From contig DS480349.1 in assembly GCA_000154345.1 (NCBI GenBank), positions 1 through 64,000 of the forward strand: 64,000 nt of DNA, in the 5' to 3' direction. This document shows positions 48,984-57,122 of this stretch, piece by piece. Both the position numbers and the translations under genes were made by a program. Under the pieces are notes generated by a model. That model saw nothing but the letters and a program-made list of their open reading frames with translations, did not search any database and had not been told where the DNA came from. Each line of letters begins with the position of its first letter. Within the stretch, counting starts at the first letter, position 1. The stretch comes from [Clostridium] leptum DSM 753. GTDB lineage: Bacteria; Bacillota; Clostridia; Oscillospirales; Acutalibacteraceae.

Positions 48984-51900
48984 TCAAAATAAGCTTAGCT
49001 GCTGCGCCGGATGAGGAGCCTTGCCGGCAGGCCGCGCCTCCCGTTTTAAAAGCTCTTGCGGGATTTCCCCGAGAAAAGGAGAGGGATGATCGGAAGAAAG
49101 AAGGATTAGTTCATCCTTTGCACGGGTCATCCCGACATAAAACAGCCGGCGTTCCTCCTCAATGCTTTGCATCCGGCCCTGAGCTTCCAGGGGCAGATTT
49201 CCCTGGTTGACGCCGCAAAGGAAAACTACGGGGAATTCCAAGCCCTTAGATCCGTGTAGAGTAGTTAAGGTGACGGCACTGGAAAACCGGTTTTTTTTGC
49301 AGCTTCGGGTTAGATCACTTTCCTGACCCAGAATGAGCTGGGCCAGAAGCTCAGAGGTTTTGGAATAAAAAGAAGCGGTGTTAAGAAGTTTTTGTACAGC
49401 CGGTTCCTGCTCCAGAGAAAGCTCCAGCGCGGCTGTTTCCAGAAGCTTCGCGGGCTTTTTCTTTTCCAGTAGGGGATATATGCTGCGAAACAGAGGTAAG
49501 GAAACTGTCAGAACGCCTACATTTCGGTACTCATTTTCTAAAAGCTCCAGCTTTTTCGGAAGGGAATATCCCTGATAAGAGCTTAAAAAGCGTTGCAGGC
49601 TCTCCGACAAATCCTCCGGGCAGCTGAATAAAAGCTTTAAGCACACGGCAAGGGCGGTAAGATCATCCGGCTCGGATAAAAATTGGAAGAAGCAGGTCAA
49701 TCCCCGCACCTTATCGTGGCGGAGAAAATCCTCACGCCCGGCTACCACATAAGGGATGCTCTCCCTTTGGAGACATTTTTCCAGAAGCTCCGCTTCGTGG
49801 TGAGTGCGGTATAAAATAGCGATTTCGGAAAAATCCCGGGAGGTTTCCCGCTGGGAGGAAACGCAGGACTGGGCGTCCAGCATATCGATGCCGCCGACCA
49901 TGGCGTTGATTTCCTTGGCTATGGCGATACCCTGAGACAGGCCGTTTTCACAGGGGAGAAAGCGGACCGCTCCTTGCGGAGGACGGAAAGCCTCCAGCTC
50001 CCGCTTCCCGCCCGGGTTATGAGAAATTACCGGAAGAGCGCAGGACAGAATTTCCGGAGAAGAACGGTAATTGGTTTTCAGCCTGACTGCCTGAAGCTCT
50101 GGATATTCCTCCTGAAGCCGTTTAAAGCAGGCTGGGTCGGAACCCCGGAAACCATAAACCGATTGATCCGGATCTCCGATTACAAAAAGCCTGCCGTTTT
50201 TTTTACTCCAATACCGCAGCAGCTTGAACTGGACCGCATTGCAGTCCTGAAACTCGTCCACAAGAATCTGTCTGAAGGGCTTAGAGGGAAATGCGTCAGG
50301 ATCTCTTTCATACTCCCGCAGAACCTCCAGGAGAAGATCGTCAAAGTCTAACAGCTTCCGTTCTGACAGCCGCCGGCAGTATTCCTGGCAGGCGCCTGGA
50401 TGCTCCAAGGCTTCCTCAGAAAAGCCGTTTTTCCATTTAGAGACCTCCTGCAAAAGCCTTCTGGGGGACAGCTTGAGTCCTAAAGGGCGTAGAACCTGGC
50501 TGGCAATGTCAAGAGCTTCGGCTTCACCCGCTAAGGTCACTTTACCCCGCAGTCCTGTAAGAAGCTTAAGGCATAGGGAATGAAAGGTGCCGATATGAAC
50601 GGCGTTAGCTGCTTTTGCGGGCAAGGCGTATTTTAACCGTTGGCGCAGTTCGCCGGCGGCTTTGTTGGTGAAGGTGACGGCGGTGAGTTCTCCGGGCGGC
50701 TCGTGAAGCTGTTCCACAGAATAAATAATTCTAGAAACCAGGGTTTTCGTTTTTCCGGTGCCAGGCCCTGCAATGACCTCTATAATGGGCTCCTGACTGG
50801 TTACTGCCAGAAGCTGCTCAGAATTAAGCTGCTCGATCCGGCTTTGGGGACCTGAGGAGACTTTTTGCTGTGTGGGAGAAGCTATAGGACCGGCTGGGAG
50901 GGACTGCGCGGATTTTGGAGTGCGGCGCCTTACAGGCACGTCGCTGCCGAACAAGCTGGTCTGGCCGCTGATTGCTTCAATTTCTGATTGTTCCAGCAAA
51001 TGGATTACTCCATAAGCGCCGTCATAGCCAGGCTCCCGGCCGACCTGACCCTCCCGCAGACGGCGAATACCCTCCTGGATACACGGTCCGGCTGCTTTTC
51101 CGATTTCCTCTAAGGGGGTTTCCCGGAGGATGGAAAATTCAGACCCCAGCCGTTTCAGCATGGCCTCGTACTGAGCCAAAACCTTAACGCTGGCTGGGGA
51201 ATGGCTGGTAGAGGCGGCGATCACCTCCGGCAGAGGAACCAGGCTTTCAAAAGCTTTGCCGTTAGGCTTGACAAAGCCCTCGGGCCGGTCGGCCAGCTGC
51301 TCCACCCGATGCTGCACCCCGATGGTGATTTTTTTGCCGCAGATAGGACATCTGCCTCCATATTGTTCCGTTTCCGAGGGCTTTAAGCATAGATGGCAGT
51401 TCCGGTGTCCATCGTAATGATATTTTCCCTCCTCAGGGAAAAATTCAATGGTTCCCAGAAGCCCGTCAGGATTTCTTCCTTGAATGGCGTTGGCTAATTC
51501 GGAATAGGAAAGCTCCGTTTCCAGGAGATTGGCTTCCCGGCCCAGCTTAGCGGGAGAATGAGCGTCGGAGTTGGAAATCAGGGTATAGGAGTCTAAGGCG
51601 GAGATTCTCCAATTCATCGGCGGGTCGGAGGAGAGCCCGGTTTCTAAGGCGTGAATGTGGGGGGTTAAATCCTCAAAACATTCCTCAATGCTGTCAAATC
51701 CGGAAAAAGCACCAAATAGAGAAAAGTGCGGAGTCCAAATATGTGCGGGAATGAATACCGCCTCGGGGGCAGCCTCTAAGGCTGTTTCCAAGAGATCCCG
51801 GCTGTCCAGACCTAAAATAGGCCTGCCGTCGGAATGAATGTTACCTATCAGCTCCAAGCGCCGGGAAAGCTCCTCGGCAGCTTCCAGGCTAGGCAGAAGA

Positions 51901-52220
51901 ATCAGATTATGTACCTTGCGGACCTTTCCGTTCTTTTTATAGATTGAACTGATCTCTCCTGTTACCACAAAGCGTACTGATGTGCTTTGCGCGTCGGGGC
52001 CCTCTGGAAATTGGAATTCTTTTTTTAGGGTATACAGCCCTGGTTCTGCGGGCTCCAGCTTTTCCCAAAGCTCCTTCCTCCAGGCGGGATGGGTGAAATC
52101 GCCGGTCCCAAGTAGAGAGATGCCTTTTTTCCGGGCCCAAAGCTCTAAATATTCAGGAACGCATTCCTTGCTGGTAGCCCTGGAATATTTGGAATGAATA
52201 TGCAGATCCGCGATATACAT
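48984..52220 (-). CDS. Endonuclease Q-like PHP nuclease fused to UvrD/PcrA-type helicase
   Basis: This is a 1078-residue fusion. Residues 1 to about 400 match the endonuclease Q family, which nicks DNA at deaminated bases: PHP metal ligands in DLHIHS (D5, H7, H9), GTGDFTHP, PAHIWTPHFSLFG and SNSDAHSPAKLGREAN, and a zinc finger with C275, C278, C291, C294. After a short linker, residues about 460-1050 form a superfamily 1A helicase: Walker A GPGTGKTK (485-492), VTFTNKAAGEL, the Walker B DEFQD, FVIGDPDQSVYGFRG, LTTLHGSKGLEFPVVF and VGMTRAKDEL. All helicase motifs look intact. It probably couples nicking at damaged bases to unwinding. ATG 52220 follows CGGAGG. The gene stands alone. Confidence 0.9.
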   Translation of the reverse strand: MYIADLHIHSKYSRATSKECVPEYLELWARKKGISLLGTGDFTHPAWRKELWEKLEPAEPGLYTLKKEFQFPEGPDAQSTSVRFVVTGEISSIYKKNGKVRKVHNLILLPSLEAAEELSRRLELIGNIHSDGRPILGLDSRDLLETALEAAPEAVFIPAHIWTPHFSLFGAFSGFDSIEECFEDLTPHIHALETGLSSDPPMNWRISALDSYTLISNSDAHSPAKLGREANLLETELSYSELANAIQGRNPDGLLGTIEFFPEEGKYHYDGHRNCHLCLKPSETEQYGGRCPICGKKITIGVQHRVEQLADRPEGFVKPNGKAFESLVPLPEVIAASTSHSPASVKVLAQYEAMLKRLGSEFSILRETPLEEIGKAAGPCIQEGIRRLREGQVGREPGYDGAYGVIHLLEQSEIEAISGQTSLFGSDVPVRRRTPKSAQSLPAGPIASPTQQKVSSGPQSRIEQLNSEQLLAVTSQEPIIEVIAGPGTGKTKTLVSRIIYSVEQLHEPPGELTAVTFTNKAAGELRQRLKYALPAKAANAVHIGTFHSLCLKLLTGLRGKVTLAGEAEALDIASQVLRPLGLKLSPRRLLQEVSKWKNGFSEEALEHPGACQEYCRRLSERKLLDFDDLLLEVLREYERDPDAFPSKPFRQILVDEFQDCNAVQFKLLRYWSKKNGRLFVIGDPDQSVYGFRGSDPACFKRLQEEYPELQAVRLKTNYRSSPEILSCALPVISHNPGGKRELEAFRPPQGAVRFLPCENGLSQGIAIAKEINAMVGGIDMLDAQSCVSSQRETSRDFSEIAILYRTHHEAELLEKCLQRESIPYVVAGREDFLRHDKVRGLTCFFQFLSEPDDLTALAVCLKLLFSCPEDLSESLQRFLSSYQGYSLPKKLELLENEYRNVGVLTVSLPLFRSIYPLLEKKKPAKLLETAALELSLEQEPAVQKLLNTASFYSKTSELLAQLILGQESDLTRSCKKNRFSSAVTLTTLHGSKGLEFPVVFLCGVNQGNLPLEAQGRMQSIEEERRLFYVGMTRAKDELILLSSDHPSPFLGEIPQELLKREARPAGKAPHPAQQLSLF

Positions 52221-52259
52221 GGTCAGCCTCCGATTTAGTGCTTTTCTCTGATACCATTA

Positions 52260-52289
52260 ATCATAGCACCTTTTTAGCTTAATCATCAA
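52260..52289 (-). promoter_or_regulatory. Promoter of the nuclease-helicase gene
   Basis: On the minus strand, TTGATG (52284-52289), 18 bases, TATGAT (52260-52265), about 40 bases before the ATG at 52220. Confidence 0.5.
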
Positions 52290-52430
52290 GCAGAAAATAA
52301 AAAATTGATATGATATCTTTTTATGTCGCGAAAAGAGAGTTTTCCAAAGAAACGAAGCGTGGAATCGATTCCGCAAAGGAGGTGCAAAAACCATCTTATT
52401 TTGAATGGGAAACATCTGCGGCGCTCAACG

Positions 52431-52456
52431 AAAAAGGATACCGTAACGGTATCCTT
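52431..52456 (-). terminator. Terminator of the GNAT gene
   Basis: AAGGATACCG (52434-52443) pairs with CGGTATCCTT (52447-52456). Read leftward it is followed by TTTTT, just after the stop at 52478. Confidence 0.7.
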
Positions 52457-52477
52457 CCCTATCATCATGAATTGAGC

Positions 52478-52987
52478 CTACAAACCAAATTCTTTTGCGT
52501 AGGCTACCGGGCTGCGGATAGGCTTTGCGTCATTCCGCAGCTTAGCAATCATAAAATTCTGATCTGGTATACCTAGCGGAAGCTCTACGCCCAATTGACT
52601 GGCAGGGCGGTATCCCATTCTGGGATAGTATAATTCGCTTCCTAAAACGAGGGAGTACTGATATCCCAATTCTTTCGCAATTCGGTGCCCCTCCTTTATT
52701 AAAGCTGTTCCTACCCCCTGTCTTTGATAAACCGGCTTAACCGATAACGGGGCCAAAGCTACAACCTCGGCATTGCCAACCCGCGCTTTTGTAAACAGAA
52801 TGTGCCCTGCGATTTCTCCGCTTATTTCTGCAACAAGAGATAAATCTGCGATAAAAGCGTCGCTTTTCCGTAAGGCGCAAACTAAGTCCTGTTCACTGCC
52901 ATCGGTATGCTCGGCAGTTTCAAAAGCCTCCTTAATTAACTGATAGACTTCAGCATGATCCTTCGTTGTTTCTTTTCTAATCACCAA
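52478..52987 (-). CDS. GNAT-family N-acetyltransferase (YhbS-like)
   Basis: This 169-residue acetyltransferase transfers acetyl from acetyl-CoA to an unknown amine. The acetyl-CoA binding motif A reads VKPVYQRQGVGTALIKEG with the preceding beta strand LAPLSV, and ELYYPRMGYRPAS is typical of the YhbS group. The N-terminus (MVIRKETTKDHAEVYQLIKEAF) is a standard GNAT opening, and length fits. It is monocistronic with its own terminator at 52431. No substrate can be deduced from its neighbours. Confidence 0.9.
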   Translation of the reverse strand: MVIRKETTKDHAEVYQLIKEAFETAEHTDGSEQDLVCALRKSDAFIADLSLVAEISGEIAGHILFTKARVGNAEVVALAPLSVKPVYQRQGVGTALIKEGHRIAKELGYQYSLVLGSELYYPRMGYRPASQLGVELPLGIPDQNFMIAKLRNDAKPIRSPVAYAKEFGL

Positions 52988-53196
52988 TTTTGTTTTACCT
53001 CCGCAAATTCTGTTGTCAAATTTGAGCTGTAGATTAGTTTTTTATTGCTAGGCTGTTTTTAAAATTGCTTAAAGGCAATGGGACGCTGAAAAATAGGCTT
53101 ATGGCAATTTGAGGTCAGCCGTTTCTAAGCAAAGCGATAGGGGCTTATTTTTAGAATATAGCATCCTGCGGCTTATGGGGCAGAGAGCGGACCTAT

Positions 53197-53231
53197 AAAA
53201 AATCCCAGCCGCGAAAGATGGCTGGGATAAA
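53197..53231. terminator. Bidirectional terminator after the zinc-ribbon membrane gene
   Basis: ATCCCAGCC (53202-53210) pairs with GGCTGGGAT (53220-53228), with A before and AAAA after, so it has T on the minus strand. It lies 35 bases past the leftward stop at 53264. The 52988-53196 stretch otherwise shows only a partial copy of the dispersed repeat tail near 53040-53100. Confidence 0.75.
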
Positions 53232-53263
53232 AAGACTGGCTTTACTGGAAGCTTATTAATAGC

Positions 53264-53704
53264 CTATATGGAAACGCTTATGCCGATGGCCACGAGAATA
53301 ATGACCAAAACATAGAAAAAGAGCACAAAGGAGCTGACGATAACGCCGGCGATCCCAAAGCCTTTGCCGTCCTGATCCAGCCGGGTACTCTGTGAAATGC
53401 CGACACCGGATAAAATTACGCCCAAAAGCGCGCAGACGAATCCAAACCATGGAAGAAAGACGGATACCAGAGAAAGCACAAATCCAGCGATGGCGCAAGG
53501 GTTGGTCTGCTTGGGCTTAACGGGCGCCATAGGCGGATAGGGTGGGTATTGATAGGGGGGATACGGTGCCTGAGGCGGAGTATACGGATTCATAGGGGGT
53601 GTGGGCTGAAATGAATTATTATCATCATAATTTAAACACGCGCCGCAATAAGTACAAAATAGACTATCCGGGGGATTGTTCTGGCCGCAGTGAGGACAAA
53701 ACAT
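53264..53704 (-). CDS. Zinc-ribbon membrane protein (DUF4190-like)
   Basis: This is a small membrane protein of 146 residues. It begins MFCPHCGQNN with a zinc ribbon (CPHC, then CTYC about 15 residues on), followed by a Pro/Tyr-rich linker (PPQAPYPPYQYPPYPP). Two membrane helices come next: AIAGFVLSLVSVFLPWFGFV continuing into a tight turn, and GIAGVIVSSFVLFFYVLVII. The layout matches DUF4190 proteins common in Firmicutes, of unknown function. I set the start at ATG 53704 behind GGAGG; the frame is open 20 codons further up without a ribosome site. Confidence 0.85.
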   Translation of the reverse strand: MFCPHCGQNNPPDSLFCTYCGACLNYDDNNSFQPTPPMNPYTPPQAPYPPYQYPPYPPMAPVKPKQTNPCAIAGFVLSLVSVFLPWFGFVCALLGVILSGVGISQSTRLDQDGKGFGIAGVIVSSFVLFFYVLVIILVAIGISVSI

Positions 53705-53798
53705 ACCTCTTTCCTCCTTTGTTTGTATTGATTTTATTTTACAATAGATAGAAAAAGAAAACAATAGGGAAAGCCCGGAGAATGTTTGAAAATAACGA

Positions 53799-53826
53799 CT
53801 CCCGGGAAAATTTAATTTCCTGGGAG
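53799..53826 (-). terminator. Possible terminator of the IclR gene
   Basis: CTCCCGGGAAA (53799-53809) pairs with TTTCCTGGGAG (53816-53826). The T run is weak in both directions. The rest of 53705-53969 shows no gene. Confidence 0.35.
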
Positions 53827-53969
53827 CTTTTGGGGCCGTTTAAGGGAAATTTATGATAAGCACTAGGAATCACAGTAACGGCAGCTTACTAGCGCCTTTG
53901 CCGCAGATGATAGATAAAAGGGACTGCTGGCGACGGCTTTTGATTGCTTTAAGATTTGACTTGAGAATG

Positions 53970-54776
53970 TTAAGCCGTTGCTACCGGAGGATATTGACTG
54001 CTGTAGCCCATAGAGCGGGAAACCCTTTCCGCCGCAGCCAGCACTGCTTTAACATTCCCGTCAAAAATTTCTTTTTTGCGGTATTGGTCGATATGTCCAG
54101 TGATGCCAATGGCGCCTACACAGCGGTTTAGACCGTCTAAAACCGCAGCGGCGATACAGCCGATGCCTCTGGAATATTCCTCGATGTCCGTAGCATAGCC
54201 TTTTTGCCTGGCACTTTTGATATTTTGCAGAAGAGCGCTGATGCTGCTGATAGAATAGGGGGTTTTTTGTACTAGGGTTTCGTGGTTCAGCAGATCCTGC
54301 TGCTCCTCTGCAGATAATTGAGCGCAGATAATTTTTCCGGCTGCGGTGATATTGATCGGGATAGGAGTATGCATGGGCGCCACAATTGATACCGGATTTA
54401 CTGGGATCGCCTGGTCAATATAGAGAACGGTTCTGTTTTGAAACAGGGCAAGCTGAGCGGTTTGGCCTGTGACCGCGGCCAGTTCTTTTAAAGGCGCCTG
54501 GGCCATAGATTGAAGAGGATTGTTTAATTGGTACCGCTGTACAATTTGGAACAGCTTGCTTCCTGGCACATAAAGCTGCTGATTTGAGCTGATTTCATCC
54601 ACGTAGCCCCGAGCGGTCAGGGTTTTAATCAGCCGGAAAGCGGAAGCGATGGGAATCGATAATTCGTCCGAGATTTTTTTTAGAGATGCGGGCTGGTTGA
54701 TTTCCAGCAAATATTCAATCATGGAGAGCCCTCTGTCCAGCGCGGGCGCGGCGGAAGGCGGTGTTTGGTTGTTCAA
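53970..54776 (-). CDS. IclR-family transcriptional regulator
   Basis: This 268-residue regulator is divergent from the carbohydrate operon at 54909. The winged HTH lies at about residues 12-75 (LDRGLSMIEYLLEINQPASLKKISDELSI, AFRLIKTLTARGYV), and the effector-binding domain covers the rest, including GKIICAQLS and GIGCIAAAVLDG. IclR proteins usually control the adjacent catabolic genes in response to a pathway metabolite, so the operon to the right is its likely target. GGAGG lies just before the start codon at 54776. A palindromic site in the shared promoter region is its likely operator. Confidence 0.93.
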   Translation of the reverse strand: MNNQTPPSAAPALDRGLSMIEYLLEINQPASLKKISDELSIPIASAFRLIKTLTARGYVDEISSNQQLYVPGSKLFQIVQRYQLNNPLQSMAQAPLKELAAVTGQTAQLALFQNRTVLYIDQAIPVNPVSIVAPMHTPIPINITAAGKIICAQLSAEEQQDLLNHETLVQKTPYSISSISALLQNIKSARQKGYATDIEEYSRGIGCIAAAVLDGLNRCVGAIGITGHIDQYRKKEIFDGNVKAVLAAAERVSRSMGYSSQYPPVATA

Positions 54777-54832
54777 TGGAATTCCTCCTTTAACTTTATT
54801 GTAGCAATTATTTTAAAACAGTGCAATCCTTC

Positions 54833-54861
54833 TTGACAGATTCGGTGCTTTACGATATAAT
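54833..54861 (+). promoter_or_regulatory. Consensus sigma-A promoter of the carbohydrate operon
   Basis: TTGACA (54833-54838), 17 bases, TATAAT (54856-54861): both hexamers and the spacing are exact consensus. So strong a promoter next to an IclR gene implies repression as the main control. Confidence 0.88.
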
Positions 54862-54895
54862 TTTCATATACAATAACATTATTTCATATATGAAA
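54862..54895. promoter_or_regulatory. Candidate IclR operator
   Basis: TTTCATATATGAAA at 54882-54895 is a perfect 14-base palindrome just downstream of the transcription start, and its half TTTCATATA also occurs at 54863-54871. Binding here would block the promoter at 54833-54861. Confidence 0.55.
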
Positions 54896-54908
54896 AGAGG
54901 GGTCCTTT

Positions 54909-55358
54909 GTGAAAATTGCCATTGGTTGTGACGAAGCGGGCTGTGGTTTAAAGCATATTATCATTGATCTGCTTCAAAAGGAAGGAATCGAAGTGACAGA
55001 CGAGGGATGTCGGGATGACGAAGTGGTGCTCTATCCCAACATTGCCGAAAGGGTGGCTAACATCGTGGCGGACGGCGAGGCGGACCGCGGTATTTTAATC
55101 TGCGGCACCGGCATCGGCATGGCGATGGCCGCCAATAAGGTGAAAGGAATCCGGGCAGCTGTTTGTCATGATCCCTTTTCTACGGAACGCTCCCGCAAAA
55201 GCAATGACGCCCAGATTATGTGCATGGGCGCCAGAGTCATTGGCCCGGAGCTGGCGAAAATGCTGGTGAAGCTATGGCTGACCTGTGATTTTGCCGGCGG
55301 CGGCTCTGCTCCCAAGGTGGAAGCCATCAATCAGATGGAAGAAAAATATTTCAAATAA
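54909..55358 (+). CDS. RpiB/LacA/LacB-family sugar-phosphate isomerase
   Basis: This 149-residue isomerase interconverts aldose and ketose phosphates. Family residues are seen in IAIGCDEAG, RGILICGTGIGMAMAANK and the NDAQIMCMGARVIG segment; the Cys in ICGTG is the usual catalytic base. It is the first gene of the operon, read from GTG 54909 directly after the promoter/operator. It sits beside DhaK and DhaL-like kinase subunits rather than pentose-phosphate genes. That recalls the RpiB-like isomerases of tetrose (erythritol/threitol) pathways, so its substrate may be a tetrulose or pentulose phosphate instead of ribose 5-phosphate. Confidence 0.92.
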   Translation: MKIAIGCDEAGCGLKHIIIDLLQKEGIEVTDEGCRDDEVVLYPNIAERVANIVADGEADRGILICGTGIGMAMAANKVKGIRAAVCHDPFSTERSRKSNDAQIMCMGARVIGPELAKMLVKLWLTCDFAGGGSAPKVEAINQMEEKYFK

Positions 55359-55380
55359 TATTTTTTAGGAGGTTGTATCT

Positions 55381-56385
55381 ATGCAGATGTTTGCCAACGA
55401 TCCCCAGTATATCGTGGAGGATATGCTGAAGGGCTACGCCAAGGCCCACAGTGACATTGTAGCCCCCACGGACAATCCCAGAGTGTTCAAGACTGCGCAG
55501 CCCGTCAGAGAGGGCAAGGTTGGTATCGTTACCGGCGGCGGCTCCGGCCATAAGCCCGCGTTTATCGGCTATGTGGGACGCAATATGGTGGATGCCGTAG
55601 CGGTGGGCGAGATCTTTTCTTCCCCCACGGCGGTAGCGTTTTACGACGCCATCCGGGCCGCTGACCACGGCAACGGCGTCGCCTGTTTGTATGGAAACTA
55701 TGCCGGCGACAATATGAACGTGAAAATGGCCATGGAAATGGCGGAGGATGACGATATCGAGGTGAAAATCGTGGTGGCTAACGACGATGTCGCTTCCGCG
55801 CCCAAGGAAAACCGGGAAAAGCGCCGCGGCGTTGCCGGCGAGATCTTTATGTGGAAATGCGCCGGCGCCAAGGCTGCGATGGGCGGAACCTTGGATGAGG
55901 TCATCGCGGCGGCTCAAAAGGCCATTGACAATTGCCACAGCGTGGGCGTAGGCCTGAGCCCTTGCTCGCTGCCTGCCGCCGGAAAGCCTAATTTCCAGAT
56001 TGAGGAGGGCACCGCGGAATTTGGCATCGGACATCACGGCGAGCCTGGTGTGGAGGTGTGCAGGCTGGGTACCGCGAAGGAAATCGCTGAAAAAATGACC
56101 AAGCTGGTGATGGATGATATTTCCGATAAAGGCAATGGCGAGCTGGCGGTTCTGGTTTCCGGACTGGGCTCTACCCCGGTAATGGAGCTGTATGTGCTCT
56201 ATCAGGAGGTAGAAAAGATCCTGGAGTCTAACGGCTTCAAGGTAGTATTCCCGCTGGTTGGCAATTACTTTACCTCTTTGGACATGAAGGGCGCTACGGT
56301 AACGCTCTGCCAGGTGGATGATGAGATGAAGGAATACCTCAATATGGAGATTGATACGGTAGCCTGGAAGCAGTTCCAGAAATAA
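55381..56385 (+). CDS. dhaK: DhaK-like ketose (dihydroxyacetone) kinase subunit
   Basis: This 334-residue substrate-binding subunit attaches the ketose covalently to a His as a hemiaminal. That His is H219 in FGIGHHGEPG. TGGGSGHKPAFIGYVG (about 51-66), GNYAGDNMN and VVANDDVAS are family signatures for sugar and metal binding. DhaL, encoded next, supplies the ATP site. Homologous kinases phosphorylate dihydroxyacetone, D- or L-erythrulose or apulose. With an RpiB-like isomerase and a FucI-like isomerase in the operon, a tetrulose or pentulose is more likely than dihydroxyacetone. AGGAGG precedes ATG 55381. Confidence 0.93.
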   Translation: MQMFANDPQYIVEDMLKGYAKAHSDIVAPTDNPRVFKTAQPVREGKVGIVTGGGSGHKPAFIGYVGRNMVDAVAVGEIFSSPTAVAFYDAIRAADHGNGVACLYGNYAGDNMNVKMAMEMAEDDDIEVKIVVANDDVASAPKENREKRRGVAGEIFMWKCAGAKAAMGGTLDEVIAAAQKAIDNCHSVGVGLSPCSLPAAGKPNFQIEEGTAEFGIGHHGEPGVEVCRLGTAKEIAEKMTKLVMDDISDKGNGELAVLVSGLGSTPVMELYVLYQEVEKILESNGFKVVFPLVGNYFTSLDMKGATVTLCQVDDEMKEYLNMEIDTVAWKQFQK

Positions 56386-56422
56386 GCTGTATGTGTCAGG
56401 AATACGGAAGGAGATTACTTGC

Positions 56423-57067
56423 ATGAGTTCGATTGCAACCGCCAATTCCGGCGGCATCGTTGTTAAGGCTGCCCAGTGCATCCGAGACAACAAAGAGTAT
56501 TTAAGTACCATTGACGGCCTGATCGGCGACGGTGATCACGGTATTAATATGGATAAGGGCGCGGGCATTTATCTTTCCCGGCAGAGCGAGGCGGGAGAAG
56601 GCCTGCAGGAAAATTTAAAGCTGCTGTCCCGGGTTCTCATGAACGAGATCGGCGGCTCCATGGGGCCGTTGTACGGCACCTTTTTCGGACGTCTTGCCAG
56701 AACCGTCAAGGGCAAGGAAGCCTTGGATCTTCCCTTGTTCTCCGATATGATGGCGGCGGCTCTGGATGGAATTCAGAGCCTCGGCGGGGCTAAGGTAGGG
56801 GATAAAACGCTGGTTGACACCCTGACCCCGGCAGTAGAAAGCCTGAAAAAGTCTGTGGAGGCGGGCGACGATTTTTCGGAGGCCCTGAACAAGATGGAAG
56901 AAGCCGCGGAAGCGGGAAAGGAATCCACTAAGGATTTGGTGGCAAAGCTTGGAAGAGCCAGCCGCTTGGGAGAGCGCTCCAGAGGTGTTTTAGACGCGGG
57001 AGCTACCTCCTGCTGCCTGATCATTAAGGCGCTGTCTCAGGGCATCAAAGAGCTGCTGCAAGCTTGA
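56423..57067 (+). CDS. dhaL: DhaL-like nucleotide-binding kinase subunit
   Basis: This 214-residue helical-barrel subunit binds nucleotide and Mg2+. The metal-binding Asp cluster is in GLIGDGDHGINM, and MNEIGGSMGPLYGTFF, GAKVGDKTLVDTL and RGVLDAGATSC are family signatures. I chose ATG 56423 because AAGGAG lies before it (56408-56413). No DhaM phosphotransferase gene follows, so it probably uses ATP directly, as in ATP-dependent DhaKL-type kinases. It works with the 55381 product. Confidence 0.93.
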   Translation: MSSIATANSGGIVVKAAQCIRDNKEYLSTIDGLIGDGDHGINMDKGAGIYLSRQSEAGEGLQENLKLLSRVLMNEIGGSMGPLYGTFFGRLARTVKGKEALDLPLFSDMMAAALDGIQSLGGAKVGDKTLVDTLTPAVESLKKSVEAGDDFSEALNKMEEAAEAGKESTKDLVAKLGRASRLGERSRGVLDAGATSCCLIIKALSQGIKELLQA

Positions 57068-57122
57068 GCCCTGTTACGGTTCATTCAGGTTATCAATAAG
57101 TGAAATTAGGAGCGTGGCAGAA

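Noticed and set aside
48848..49210. 120-codon rightward frame overlapping the end of the helicase gene
   Set aside because: Most of it is antisense to helicase motif VI and the C-terminus, and it has no ribosome site.
55351..56511. 386-codon leftward frame opposite the DhaK-like gene
   Set aside because: The composition is His/Leu/Arg-rich in the way antisense frames are, with no family match. The rightward frame has full DhaK motifs.
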